A stretch of 64,000 nt of DNA, taken from NCBI RefSeq assembly GCF_014650115.1, contig NZ_BMUI01000006.1:124001-188000 (forward strand), in the 5' to 3' direction. Source of the stretch: Streptomyces olivaceoviridis (GTDB lineage Bacteria; Actinomycetota; Actinomycetes; Streptomycetales; Streptomycetaceae). Position numbers and translations under genes: made by a program. The notes beneath the pieces are model-generated. The model worked only from the letters and a program-made list of their open reading frames with translations, had not been told where the DNA came from and did not search any database. Below are positions 1 to 7,732 of this stretch, in pieces; positions within the stretch are counted from its first letter, which is position 1, and the number at the start of each line of letters is the position of its first letter.

Positions 1-28
1 TCTTACCGATATCTCGTAGGAGAATTAA

Positions 29-964
29 GTGGAGCTTCACGAAGGTGCTGCCGACACTACTCCCATGACGAGTCCCCGTAGGCCCGCTCCCTTCGGCCGC
101 ACCCTCTGCGCCATGATCACGCCGTTCACCGAGGAGGGCGCCCTCGACCTGGACGGCGCCCAGCGGCTGGCCGCGCACCTGGTGGCGCGGGGCTGTGACG
201 GCCTGGTCCTGGGCGGCACCACCGGCGAGTCGCCGACCACCACCGACGAGGAGAAGGCACGGCTGGTCGCGGCCGTGCGGGAGGCGGTCGGCGACCGGGC
301 CGCGCTGGTCGCGGGCGTGGGCACGTCCGACACCCGGCACACGGTGGAGCTGGCGCTGGCGGCCGGGAAGGCGGGCGCCGACGGTGTGCTGGTGGTGACG
401 CCGTACTACAGCCGGCCCCCGCAGGAGGCCGTGGCCGCCCACTTCCGCCAGGTCGCCGACGCGAGCGACCTTCCGGTGATGCTCTACGACATCCCGGGCC
501 GCACGGGCACCCGGATCGAGCCGGACACGATGATCCGCCTCGCGGACCACCCGCGGATCGTGGCCGTCAAGGACTGCTCCTACGACTTCCTCGGCACCCT
601 GAAGGTGCTCCAGCGCACGGAGTTGGCGTACTACGCCGGCTGCGACGAGCACGTACTGGCGCTGTACGCGGTCGGCGCGGCGGGGTGCGTGAGCACGGTC
701 GCGAACGCCGTGCCGGACCGGGTCGCCGCGATCCTGGCCGCGTTCGACGCCGGCGACACCGCCCGCGCGGCCGGACTCCAGCGGGCCGTGACCCCGTTGA
801 CCGAGGCGATGATGGGCGCGGGCCTGCCCGGCACGGTCACCGCGAAGGCCCTCCTCGGCCGCCTCGGCCTGCCCGCGGGCCCGGTCCGCGCCCCCCTGCT
901 GTCCGCCGACCCGGAGACGGCCGACGGGCTGCTGACGGCGTACCGGGCACTCACCGCGGGCTGA
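29..964 (+). CDS. dapA: 4-hydroxy-tetrahydrodipicolinate synthase (DapA)
   Basis: This cytosolic enzyme condenses pyruvate with aspartate semialdehyde, the first committed step of lysine and meso-diaminopimelate (peptidoglycan) synthesis. The 311-residue product has the usual TIM-barrel length. It shows the pyruvate-binding GGTTGE at residues 62-67, the catalytic Tyr153 in LYDIPGRTG and the Schiff-base Lys181 in VAVKD. The GTG start at 29 is preceded by AGGAGA at 18-23, six bases upstream. An ATG at 65 lacks a ribosome-binding site, although the first 20 residues look like a family-atypical leader. It converges on dapD, which acts two steps later in the succinylase branch, so two DAP genes are neighbours but not co-transcribed. 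Streptomyces usually carry a second dapA elsewhere (known, not seen here). Confidence 0.95.
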   Translation: MELHEGAADTTPMTSPRRPAPFGRTLCAMITPFTEEGALDLDGAQRLAAHLVARGCDGLVLGGTTGESPTTTDEEKARLVAAVREAVGDRAALVAGVGTSDTRHTVELALAAGKAGADGVLVVTPYYSRPPQEAVAAHFRQVADASDLPVMLYDIPGRTGTRIEPDTMIRLADHPRIVAVKDCSYDFLGTLKVLQRTELAYYAGCDEHVLALYAVGAAGCVSTVANAVPDRVAAILAAFDAGDTARAAGLQRAVTPLTEAMMGAGLPGTVTAKALLGRLGLPAGPVRAPLLSADPETADGLLTAYRALTAG

Positions 965-966
965 TC

Positions 967-1002
967 CGCGCGGTGCGCCCCGAAGACGCGGGGAACCGCG
1001 CG
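967..1002. terminator. bidirectional hairpin between dapA and dapD
   Basis: Nested inverted repeat in the gap between two convergent genes. The outer arms CGCGCGGT (967-974) and ACCGCGCG (995-1002) pair perfectly, and the inner arms CCCCG (978-982) and CGGGG (989-993) close a 6-nt loop. There is no T-run, as is common in high-GC terminators. Confidence 0.6.
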
Positions 1003-1024
1003 ACCAGCAGTCGGACGCGGTGCG

Positions 1025-2011
1025 TCAGTTGTGGCTGTGCAGGATGTCGTTCAGGCCGCCCCAGACCGCGTTGTTCGGGCGGGCCTCGACCGTGCCGGTG
1101 ACCGAGTTGCGGCGGAACAAAATGTTGGAGGCGCCGTTCAGCTCCCGGGCCTTGACGATCTGGCCGTCGGGCATGGTGACGCGGGTGCCCGCGGTGATGT
1201 ACAGGCCGGCCTCGACCACGCACTCGTCGCCGAGCGCGATGCCGACGCCCGCCTCGGCGCCGACCAGGCACCGCTCGCCGATGGAGATGATCACGTTGCC
1301 GCCGCCGGACAGGGTGCCCATGGTGGAGGCGCCGCCGCCGATGTCCGAGCCGTCGCCGACCACGACACCCGCGGAGATCCGGCCCTCGACCATGGAGGTG
1401 CCGAGGGTGCCGGCGTTGAAGTTGACGAAGCCCTCGTGCATGACCGTGGTGCCCGCCGCGAGGTGCGCGCCGAGGCGGACCCGGTCGGCGTCGGCGATGC
1501 GCACGCCCTTCGGGGCGACGTAGTCCGTCATGCGCGGGAACTTGTCGATCGAGGTCACCTGGAGGTGCAGGCCCTCGGCGCGGGCGTTCAGGCGCACCTT
1601 CTCGATGTCGTCCACGGCGACCGGGCCGAGCGAGGTCCAGGCGACGTTGGCGAGGTGGCCGAAGATGCCGTCCAGGTTCTGGCCGTGCGGCTTGACCAGG
1701 CGGTGCGAGAGCAGGTGCAGGCGCAGGTAGACGTCGTGGGCGTCGACCGGCTTCTCGTCCAGCGAGGCGATGACCGTGCGGACCGCGACCACCTCGACGC
1801 CCCGGCGGGCGTCCGGGCCGGTCGCCGCGGTCGCGCCGCCGCCCAGCAGCTCGGCCGCCTGCTCGGCGGTCAGCCGCTCGGTGCCGGCCGGGCCCGGCTC
1901 CTCGACCAGCTCGGGGGCCGGGAACCAGGTGTCGAGAACGGTGCCGTCGGAGGCGATCGTGGCGAGGCCGGCGGCGACGGCGCCGGTGGTGCGGGTTGCA
2001 GACTCGGTCAT
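1025..2011 (-). CDS. dapD: 2,3,4,5-tetrahydropyridine-2,6-dicarboxylate N-succinyltransferase (DapD)
   Basis: DapD transfers succinyl from succinyl-CoA to tetrahydrodipicolinate in the succinylase branch of DAP/lysine synthesis. The protein has 328 residues. An N-terminal alpha/beta domain (about 1-165) is followed by a left-handed beta-helix made of hexapeptide repeats (about 168-300, for example [22 protein letters not shown] turns). MHEGFVN at 191-197 holds Glu193, which corresponds to the catalytic Glu of mycobacterial DapD. It is the long actinobacterial form rather than the roughly 274-residue E. coli form. The ATG at 2011 has only a weak purine stretch upstream. Gene order and convergence with dapA point to a lysine/DAP locus. 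Confidence 0.93.
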   Translation of the reverse strand: MTESATRTTGAVAAGLATIASDGTVLDTWFPAPELVEEPGPAGTERLTAEQAAELLGGGATAATGPDARRGVEVVAVRTVIASLDEKPVDAHDVYLRLHLLSHRLVKPHGQNLDGIFGHLANVAWTSLGPVAVDDIEKVRLNARAEGLHLQVTSIDKFPRMTDYVAPKGVRIADADRVRLGAHLAAGTTVMHEGFVNFNAGTLGTSMVEGRISAGVVVGDGSDIGGGASTMGTLSGGGNVIISIGERCLVGAEAGVGIALGDECVVEAGLYITAGTRVTMPDGQIVKARELNGASNILFRRNSVTGTVEARPNNAVWGGLNDILHSHN

Positions 2012-2075
2012 GGGAGAAAACCTAACGTGGGCGGGGTGGTGAGGGCGAACCGCGTCTCACGTGCCGGGCGCGGGT

Positions 2076-2609
2076 TCAGGGGATCAGCCGAGCCAGCGTG
2101 GCGCGCGCGTACTCCTCGTCGTAGGAGCCGCCCGTCAGCAGCACCTGGAGGCAGATGCCGTCCATCAGCGCGAGCAGGGCCCGCGCCGTGACCGGGTCGG
2201 TGCGGCGGGCCAGCAGCGCGGCCCCCTGCTCGGTCCACTCGGCGGCGACGGGACGCAGTGCGGGGCGGCGCAGCGCGGCCAGGTACAGCTCGTACTCCAG
2301 TTCCACCCCGGTGCGCCCGCCCGCCAGCCACTGGCCGAGCGCACGGGCGAGATCCGCGGCGAGGTCGCCGTCGCCGCCCTCCGGCAACAGCTCGGCCAGC
2401 ACCCGGCCGAACCCCTCGTTCGCCTGCCGCAGCGCGGCCACCAGCAGCTCTTCGAGGGTGGCGAAGTGGTACGTCGTGGAGCCGAGCGGTACGTCCGCCT
2501 CGACGGCGACCGTACGGTGGCTCAGCCCCGCGATGCCGTCCCGGCCGACCACGCGGATCGCCGCGTCGATGATCCGCTGCCGGCGCTCGGGGTCGTAGCG
2601 GCGCGGCAT
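2076..2609 (-). CDS. TetR-family repressor coupled to the SMR efflux gene
   Basis: A 177-residue DNA-binding regulator. An N-terminal TetR helix-turn-helix is visible at about residues 8-55 (RRQRIIDAAIRVVGRDG, then GLSHRTVAVEADVPLGSTTYHF), followed by an all-helical ligand-binding domain. The ATG at 2609 overlaps the last base of the upstream SMR stop codon (TGATG), so the two are translationally coupled. The longer open frame upstream is a shadow of the SMR gene. It probably represses the SMR-tetR operon through the palindrome at 2932-2949. The ligand is unknown; a lipophilic cation or biocide is the likely guess. Confidence 0.85.
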   Translation of the reverse strand: MPRRYDPERRQRIIDAAIRVVGRDGIAGLSHRTVAVEADVPLGSTTYHFATLEELLVAALRQANEGFGRVLAELLPEGGDGDLAADLARALGQWLAGGRTGVELEYELYLAALRRPALRPVAAEWTEQGAALLARRTDPVTARALLALMDGICLQVLLTGGSYDEEYARATLARLIP

Positions 2610-2932
2610 CAGTGCGTCGCCCCGCCCAGGTTCAGCACCACCACTCCGCCGATGATCAGCACGATCCCGGCGACCTTGGTCAGGCTGAGCCCCTCGCCGA
2701 ACAGCAGCAGACCGAGGACGGCGATGGTCGCGGTGCCCACGCCCGACCAGATCGCGTACGCCGTACCGATCTGGACGGTCTTCAGCGTCCGGGCGAGCAG
2801 CGCGAACGAGACGACGTACCCCACAGCGGTCACGAGCGAGGGCCAGAGCCGGCTGAATCCCTCGCTGTACTTCATCGCCGTCGTGGCGGCGACCTCGGCG
2901 GCGATGGCACCGGAGAGCAGCAGATACCCCAT
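2609..2932 (-). CDS. small multidrug resistance (SMR) efflux protein
   Basis: A 107-residue, four-helix inner-membrane protein of the EmrE/QacE/SugE family. Such proteins dimerise and exchange protons for quaternary ammonium or guanidinium compounds. Helices lie at about 2-21, 33-51, 57-78 and 84-103. The essential membrane Glu is present (Glu13 in AAEVAATTAMK), as is the TM3 motif AYAIWSGVG with Trp62. The start was set at the ATG at 2932, where the family begins (MGYLLLSGAIAAEV). A longer upstream frame has no family similarity. It is first in a two-gene operon with tetR. The true substrate cannot be read from the sequence. Confidence 0.9.
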   Translation of the reverse strand: MGYLLLSGAIAAEVAATTAMKYSEGFSRLWPSLVTAVGYVVSFALLARTLKTVQIGTAYAIWSGVGTATIAVLGLLLFGEGLSLTKVAGIVLIIGGVVVLNLGGATH

Positions 2933-2949
2933 GTGTACGAGCGTACACA
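2932..2949. promoter_or_regulatory. candidate TetR operator overlapping the SMR start
   Basis: Perfect inverted repeat TGTGTACG-AG-CGTACACA touching the SMR start codon (2930-2932). A second shorter palindrome, GTACGGCCGTAC, lies at 2957-2968. Position and symmetry suit autorepression by the TetR protein encoded downstream. Binding is inferred. Confidence 0.6.
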
Positions 2950-2974
2950 ACGACGCGTACGGCCGTACCGGAGA

Positions 2975-3253
2975 GCCATCACCGCGCCCGTCACCCCGCC
3001 GGACGACGGCCCCGGCCTGCCCTCCTTCGCCTACTGGCACGTCAGCGGCGGCCTGGTGAAGCCCGGCCCCGTCAGCTCGGCCGCGGACCGCAGCGCCGCC
3101 ACCTTCACCCGCGTCAACAGCCTCGCCGACACCCGCTGTCGGTCCTTCACCACGGCCGGCGGCGGCTACCTCCGCCACCGCGACTCCCTGCTCCGCGCCG
3201 AACCCGCCGACGGCTCGCCCCTGTTCAGGCAGGACGCCGCGTTCTGCCCGCGT
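2975..3253 (+). pseudogene. relic of an AbfB-type (CBM42) arabinose-binding domain
   Basis: An open frame without a plausible start reads like the end of an alpha-L-arabinofuranosidase B domain. It contains ATFTRVNSLADTRC, then GGGYLRHRDSLLR, then EPADGSPLFRQDAAFCPR. The YLRH...LLR and DGS.LFRQDA.F patterns are hallmarks of that beta-trefoil repeat. Only about 90 codons remain, with no secretion signal and no catalytic domain. Frame is kept through the match, so decay is by truncation more than by frameshift. It sits between the SMR promoter and the suf terminator and is probably untranslated. The family call is by recognition, without a search. Confidence 0.5.
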
Positions 3254-3285
3254 TCCGCTCGGCGGACGGGCTCGCCCGAGCATGC

Positions 3286-3320
3286 GACAGGGGCCGTGGC
3301 GCATGGCCACGGCCCCTGTC
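3286..3320. terminator. terminator of the suf operon
   Basis: Perfect 15-bp inverted repeat: GACAGGGGCCGTGGC at 3286-3300, loop GCATG, complementary arm at 3306-3320. It starts 12 bases downstream of the last suf-operon stop codon on the minus strand. Confidence 0.8.
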
Positions 3321-3332
3321 ACAGGCGGTGTG

Positions 3333-3665
3333 TCAGACGTTGAACCCGAGCGCCCGGAGCTGCTCGCGGCCGTCGTCCGTGATCTTGTCGGGACCCCACG
3401 GCGGCATCCAGACCCAGTTGATGCGGAGTTCGTTGACGAGGCCGTCCGTGGCGGACTTGGCCTGGTCCTCGATGACGTCCGTCAGCGGGCAGGCCGCCGA
3501 GGTCAAGGTCATGTCGATGGTGGCCACGTTGGAGTCGTCGACGTGGATGCCGTAGATCAGGCCGAGGTTGACGACGTCGATGCCCAGTTCGGGGTCGACC
3601 ACGTCCATCAGGGCCTCGCGGAGTTCTTCCTCCGAGACCGGCTTCATCTCTGCGGTGTCGGTCAT
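3333..3665 (-). CDS. DUF59/MIP18-family Fe-S assembly factor (SufT/PaaD-like)
   Basis: A 110-residue protein of the MIP18/PaaD family, whose members help mature Fe-S proteins. The family core is visible: SEEELREALMDVVDPELGID (about 11-30), NLGLIYGI, and TLTSAACPLTD with the conserved Cys59. The start is the ATG at 3665 with AAAGGAAG upstream; it overlaps the sufU stop by 4 nt (ATGA). It is the last gene of the suf operon, so a role as carrier or targeting factor for SUF-made clusters follows from context. The exact client proteins are unknown. SufT is the nearest functional name. Confidence 0.85.
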   Translation of the reverse strand: MTDTAEMKPVSEEELREALMDVVDPELGIDVVNLGLIYGIHVDDSNVATIDMTLTSAACPLTDVIEDQAKSATDGLVNELRINWVWMPPWGPDKITDDGREQLRALGFNV

Positions 3666-4129
3666 GCCGTCTTCCTTTCGGCGTCGGCGCCACCCAGTGC
3701 CTGGGCCGTCGCGTCCTTCCACGCCATCCAGCTCAGGAGGGCGCACTTGACCCGCGCGGGGTACTTGGAGACACCGGCGAACGCGACCGCGTCCTCCAGG
3801 ACCTCCTCCATCGCGTCGTCGGGCTCGATCCTGCCCTTGGACTGCATCAGCTCCAGGAAGGTCTCCTGGATCTTCTGCGCCTCGGCCAGGTCCTTGCCGA
3901 CGAGGAGCTCGTTGAGCACGGAGGCGCTCGCCTGACTGATCGAGCAGCCCTGGCCCTCGTACGAGACGTCCTCGATCTTCGTGCCGTCGTACCTCACGCG
4001 CAGGGTGATCTCGTCGCCGCAGGTCGGGTTCACATGGTGTACCTCGGCGTCGCCATCCCTCAGACCACGCCCGTGCGGGTTCTTGTAGTGGTCCAGGATG
4101 ACGTCCTGGTACATCGAGTCCAGCTTCAC
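3662..4129 (-). CDS. sufU: SufU, Fe-S cluster assembly sulfurtransferase/scaffold
   Basis: A 155-residue IscU-fold protein. In Gram-positive SUF systems SufU is a zinc protein that takes persulfide sulfur from SufS. The metal and sulfur ligands are present: Cys37 and Asp39 (NPTCGDE), Cys62 (GQGCSIS) and Cys129 (RVKCALL). The Gram-positive insertion between the second and third Cys is there (about residues 80-105), which separates SufU from IscU. It lies 18 bases after sufS and overlaps the DUF59 gene by 4 nt. It acts in the cytosol with SufS and the SufBCD scaffold. Confidence 0.95.
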   Translation of the reverse strand: MKLDSMYQDVILDHYKNPHGRGLRDGDAEVHHVNPTCGDEITLRVRYDGTKIEDVSYEGQGCSISQASASVLNELLVGKDLAEAQKIQETFLELMQSKGRIEPDDAMEEVLEDAVAFAGVSKYPARVKCALLSWMAWKDATAQALGGADAERKTA

Positions 4130-4147
4130 GGTGTCAGCTCACGCCTC

Positions 4148-5404
4148 TCAGCCGAAGAAGTTCCGTACGTGCTCCAGGCCGTCGACCAGAGCGTCGATCT
4201 CGGCCGGCGAGGAGTACAGGTAGAACGACGCTCGCGTGGTCGCGGGAATTCCGTAGCGGAGGCAGACCGGACGGGCGCAGTGGTGGCCGACCCGGACCGC
4301 GATGCCCTGCTCGTCCAGGACCTGGCCCACGTCGTGCGGGTGGATGTCCCCGAGCGTGAAGGAGATCGCCGCCCCGCGGTCCTCGGCCGTCGTCGGGCCG
4401 ATGATCCGCAGGTCGGGAACCTCCGCCAGGCGCCGCACCGCGTACTCCGTCAGCGCGTGCTCATGGGCGAGGATCTTGTCCATGCCGATCGACTGGAGGT
4501 AGTCGATCGCCGCGCCGAGGCCGACCGCCTGGGCGATCGGGGGCGTGCCCGCCTCGAACTTGTGCGGGGCGGGGGCGTACGTCGAGGAGTGCATCGAGAC
4601 CGTCTCGATCATCTCGCCGCCGCCGAGGAACGGAGGCAGGTCCTCCAGCAGTTCCTGGCGGCCCCAGAGGACGCCGATGCCGGTCGGGCCGCACATCTTG
4701 TGGCCGGTGAAGGCCACGAAGTCGGCCTGGAGGGCCTGCACGTCCAGCGGCATGTGCGGGGCGGCCTGGGAGGCGTCGATGCAGACGAGCGCGCCGACCT
4801 CCTGGGCGCGGCGGATTATCGCCTCGACCGGGTTGACCGTGCCCAGGATGTTGGACACCAGCACGAAGGAGACGATCTTCGTCTTCTCGGTGATGATCTC
4901 GTCGATGTTCGACAGGTCGAGCCGGCCGTCGTCCGTGAGGCCGAACCACTTCAGCTTCGCGCCCGTGCGCTGCGCGAGCAGCTGCCACGGCACGATGTTG
5001 GAGTGGTGCTCCATCTCCGTGATGACGATCTCGGTCTCGTGGTCCACCCGGTAGGGCTCGTCGGCCCAGCCCAGCATGTTCGCCACGAGGTTCAGCGACT
5101 CGGAGGCGTTCTTGGTGAAGATCACCTCGTCGCGGCTCGGCGCGTTGATGAACGCGGCGACCTTGTCGCGCGCGCCCTCGTACAGCGCCGTGGCCTCCTC
5201 GGCGAGCACATGCACACCGCGGTGGACGTTGGCGTTGTAGCGCTCGTAGTACTCGCTCAGGGCGTCCAGTACCTGGCGCGGCTTCTGCGAGGTCGCCGCG
5301 TTGTCCAGGTACACGAGCTTCTTGCCGTCGTGGACGACTCGGTCCAGAACGGGGAAGTCCTTGCGGATCGCCTCGACGTCGAGGAGGCCCGGCAGCTGTG
5401 TCAC
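4148..5404 (-). CDS. sufS: SufS-type group II cysteine desulfurase
   Basis: A PLP enzyme that removes sulfur from L-cysteine to give alanine and an enzyme persulfide for Fe-S assembly. It has 418 residues. The PLP Schiff-base lysine is Lys236 in FTGHKMCGPTG, and the persulfide-carrying Cys376 lies in VGHHCARPVC. LDNAATSQKP and EMEHHSNIVPW are class-V aminotransferase landmarks. The start is GTG at 5404, overlapping the sufC stop by 4 nt (GTGA). It follows sufC and precedes sufU, its partner. Confidence 0.96.
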   Translation of the reverse strand: MTQLPGLLDVEAIRKDFPVLDRVVHDGKKLVYLDNAATSQKPRQVLDALSEYYERYNANVHRGVHVLAEEATALYEGARDKVAAFINAPSRDEVIFTKNASESLNLVANMLGWADEPYRVDHETEIVITEMEHHSNIVPWQLLAQRTGAKLKWFGLTDDGRLDLSNIDEIITEKTKIVSFVLVSNILGTVNPVEAIIRRAQEVGALVCIDASQAAPHMPLDVQALQADFVAFTGHKMCGPTGIGVLWGRQELLEDLPPFLGGGEMIETVSMHSSTYAPAPHKFEAGTPPIAQAVGLGAAIDYLQSIGMDKILAHEHALTEYAVRRLAEVPDLRIIGPTTAEDRGAAISFTLGDIHPHDVGQVLDEQGIAVRVGHHCARPVCLRYGIPATTRASFYLYSSPAEIDALVDGLEHVRNFFG

Positions 5405-6165
5405 GCGGATGCGCCACCCTTCACGTATGCCTCGTAGCCCTCGTTCTCCAGCTTGTCCGCGAGCTCCGGGCCGCCGGACTCGACGATGCGGCCGCCGGCG
5501 AACACGTGGACGTGGTCGGGCTTGATGTAGCGCAGGATGCGCGTGTAGTGCGTGATCAGCAGGGTGCCGACCTCGCCGGACTCGCGGACGCGGTTGACGC
5601 CCTCGGAGACGATGCGCAGCGCGTCGACGTCCAGGCCGGAGTCGGTCTCGTCCAGGATCGCGACCTTCGGCTTGAGCAGCTCCAGCTGGAGGATCTCGTG
5701 GCGCTTCTTCTCACCGCCGGAGAAGCCCTCGTTGACGTTGCGCTCGGCGAAGGACGGGTCCATGTTGAGGCGCTCCATGGCCTCCTTGACCTCCTTCACC
5801 CAGGTGCGCAGCTTGGGGGCCTCGCCGCGGATGGCGGTGGCGGAGGTGCGCAGGAAGTTGGAGACGGAGACGCCGGGGACCTCGACCGGGTACTGCATCG
5901 CCAGGAACAGGCCCGCGCGGGCGCGCTCGTCGACGGACATCTCCAGGACGTCCTCGCCGTCCAGGGTGACGGTGCCGCCGGTGATCGTGTACTTCGGGTG
6001 ACCCGCGAGGGAGTAGGCGAGGGTCGACTTGCCGGAGCCGTTGGGGCCCATGATGGCGTGCGTCTCGCCCTGCTTCACGGTGAGGTCGACGCCCTTGAGG
6101 ATCTCCTTCGTGGCGTTGTCGGCCTCGACGGTGACGTGCAGGTCTCGGATTTCAAGCGTTGCCAT
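5401..6165 (-). CDS. sufC: SufC, ABC-type ATPase of the SufBCD scaffold
   Basis: A soluble ABC ATPase of 254 residues that drives conformational change in the SufBD scaffold during cluster building. Walker A is GPNGSGKST at 40-48, the signature SGGEKKR at 149-155, Walker B VAILDE at 168-173 and the switch His at 206. The signature ends in KKR, as is typical of SufC. No membrane partner is nearby, in line with SufC not being a transporter. It starts 8 bases after the Rieske gene and overlaps sufS by 4 nt. Confidence 0.97.
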   Translation of the reverse strand: MATLEIRDLHVTVEADNATKEILKGVDLTVKQGETHAIMGPNGSGKSTLAYSLAGHPKYTITGGTVTLDGEDVLEMSVDERARAGLFLAMQYPVEVPGVSVSNFLRTSATAIRGEAPKLRTWVKEVKEAMERLNMDPSFAERNVNEGFSGGEKKRHEILQLELLKPKVAILDETDSGLDVDALRIVSEGVNRVRESGEVGTLLITHYTRILRYIKPDHVHVFAGGRIVESGGPELADKLENEGYEAYVKGGASA

Positions 6166-6172
6166 GGGTGCC

Positions 6173-6493
6173 TCAGGACTCCTGGGTGAGGGAGACGAGA
6201 ACGTCGTCCCCTTCGATCTTTACGGGGTATACGGGGACGGGGCGCGTCGCGGGGAGGCCGGACGGCTTGCCGGTGCGCAGGTCGAAGGCGGAGCCGTGCA
6301 GCCAGCACTCGATCTGGCAGTCCTCCACCTCGCCCTCGGAGAGGGAGACGTTCGCGTGGGAGCAGATGTCGTAGATCGCGAACACCTCGCCCTCGGTCTT
6401 CACGACCGAGACCGGCGTGCCGTCGAGTTCCACCCGCTTCGGGGTGTCCTCCTCCAGCTCGCTCAGCCCACAGGCGCGTACGAACGACGTCAT
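6173..6493 (-). CDS. Rieske [2Fe-2S] ferredoxin embedded in the suf operon
   Basis: A 106-residue, single-domain Rieske protein. The ligand motifs are C44-x-H46 (CSHANV) and C63-x2-H66 (CWLHGS). The extra disulfide cysteines of respiratory Rieske proteins are absent (CWLH, not CPCH), so it is the low-potential, ferredoxin-like kind found with dioxygenases. There is no signal peptide, so it is cytosolic. It overlaps sufD by 4 nt and is 8 bases from sufC. Its position inside the operon suggests it supplies electrons to, or is an early client of, the SUF machinery. No oxygenase partner is nearby. Databases often call such genes 'non-heme iron oxygenase ferredoxin subunit'. Confidence 0.9.
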   Translation of the reverse strand: MTSFVRACGLSELEEDTPKRVELDGTPVSVVKTEGEVFAIYDICSHANVSLSEGEVEDCQIECWLHGSAFDLRTGKPSGLPATRPVPVYPVKIEGDDVLVSLTQES

Positions 6494-7674
6494 GCGACCG
6501 AAGCCTCCAGCTCTTCCTCGATCTTGGCGAGCAGGCGCTCCTCGATGTCGGCGACACCGATCTGCTGGACCAGCTCGGCGAAGAAGCCGCGGACCACCAG
6601 GCGGCGGGCCTCGTGCTCCGGGATGCCGCGGGCCATCAGGTAGAAGAGCTGCTCGTCGTCGAAGCGGCCGGTGGCGGAGGCGTGCCCGGCGCCGACGATC
6701 TCGCCGGTCTCGATCTCCAGGTTCGGCACCGAGTCGACGCGCGCGCCGTCCGTGAGGACCAGGTTGCGGTTCATCTCGTAGGTGTCCGTGCCCTCGGCCT
6801 TGGCCTCGATGAGCACGTCACCGATCCAGACCGCGTGCGCGTCGTCGCCCTGGAGGGCGCCCTTGTAGACGACGTTCGACTTGCAGTGCGGGGTGTTGTG
6901 GGTGACCAGCAGGCGGTGCTCCTGGTGCTGCCCGGCGTCGGTGAAGTACAGGCCGAACAGCTCGGCCTCGCCGCCGGGGCCGGCGTACTCCACGCGCGGG
7001 TGCAGGCGGACCACGTCACCGCCGAAGGTCACGACCACGGACTTGAAGGAGGCGTCCCGGCCGACCAGCGCGTTGTGCTGGGCGACGTGGACGGCCTTGT
7101 CGTCCCAGTCCTGGACGGAGACGACGGTCAGCTTGGCGCCGTCCCCGAGGACGTAGTCGACGTTGGCGGCGAGCACCGCGTCACCGGTGTGGTCGATGAC
7201 CACGACGGCCTCGGCGAAGGCGCCCAGCTCGATCACCTGGTGGCCGAAGGCGGTGCCGCCCCGGCCGTGCACGGCGATGCGGATCGGCTCGGTGAGGACG
7301 GTCTCCTTGGGGACGGTCACGACCGAGGCCTTCTCGAAGGCGGAGTACGCCTGGGCCGCGACGCGGTCCACCGGGGTGCCCGCCTTGCCGAGGCGCGCGT
7401 CGTCGCGGCCGACGGTCTCGACGGTGACGCCCTCGGGGGCCTGGACGTCGACCTTCACGCCGTCGCCGTTCGCGACGGCGGTGCCGTCGTGCAGGCCGCG
7501 CAGGCGCTCCAGCGGGGTGAACCGCCACTCCTCCTCACGGCCGTGCGGGACCGGGAAGTCCGCGACGTCGAAGGACGGGGGCGCGCTCATGCGCGAGACG
7601 ACGGTCGACTCCGCGGCGACCGCGATCGAGCCGGCGGTGGTGGAACCCACCGGGATGTTCTGGGCCTCAGCCAT
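6490..7674 (-). CDS. sufD: SufD, SUF scaffold subunit
   Basis: A 394-residue SufB/SufD-family protein. It pairs with SufB, and SufC binds both, to form the cytosolic Fe-S scaffold. The C-terminal part has the right-handed beta-helix and GAGHASATGRFDDEQLFYL, where His331 matches the cluster-building His of E. coli SufD. EEEWRFTPLERL near residue 46 is the usual N-terminal signature. The ATG at 7674 follows a 58-base gap after sufB. It overlaps the Rieske gene by 4 nt. Confidence 0.95.
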   Translation of the reverse strand: MAEAQNIPVGSTTAGSIAVAAESTVVSRMSAPPSFDVADFPVPHGREEEWRFTPLERLRGLHDGTAVANGDGVKVDVQAPEGVTVETVGRDDARLGKAGTPVDRVAAQAYSAFEKASVVTVPKETVLTEPIRIAVHGRGGTAFGHQVIELGAFAEAVVVIDHTGDAVLAANVDYVLGDGAKLTVVSVQDWDDKAVHVAQHNALVGRDASFKSVVVTFGGDVVRLHPRVEYAGPGGEAELFGLYFTDAGQHQEHRLLVTHNTPHCKSNVVYKGALQGDDAHAVWIGDVLIEAKAEGTDTYEMNRNLVLTDGARVDSVPNLEIETGEIVGAGHASATGRFDDEQLFYLMARGIPEHEARRLVVRGFFAELVQQIGVADIEERLLAKIEEELEASVA

Positions 7675-7732
7675 GGCTGTCGTAATGCTCGCTTTCTTAC
7701 GTGTGGGCTTGACGGGGGTTGCGGACCGGTGG

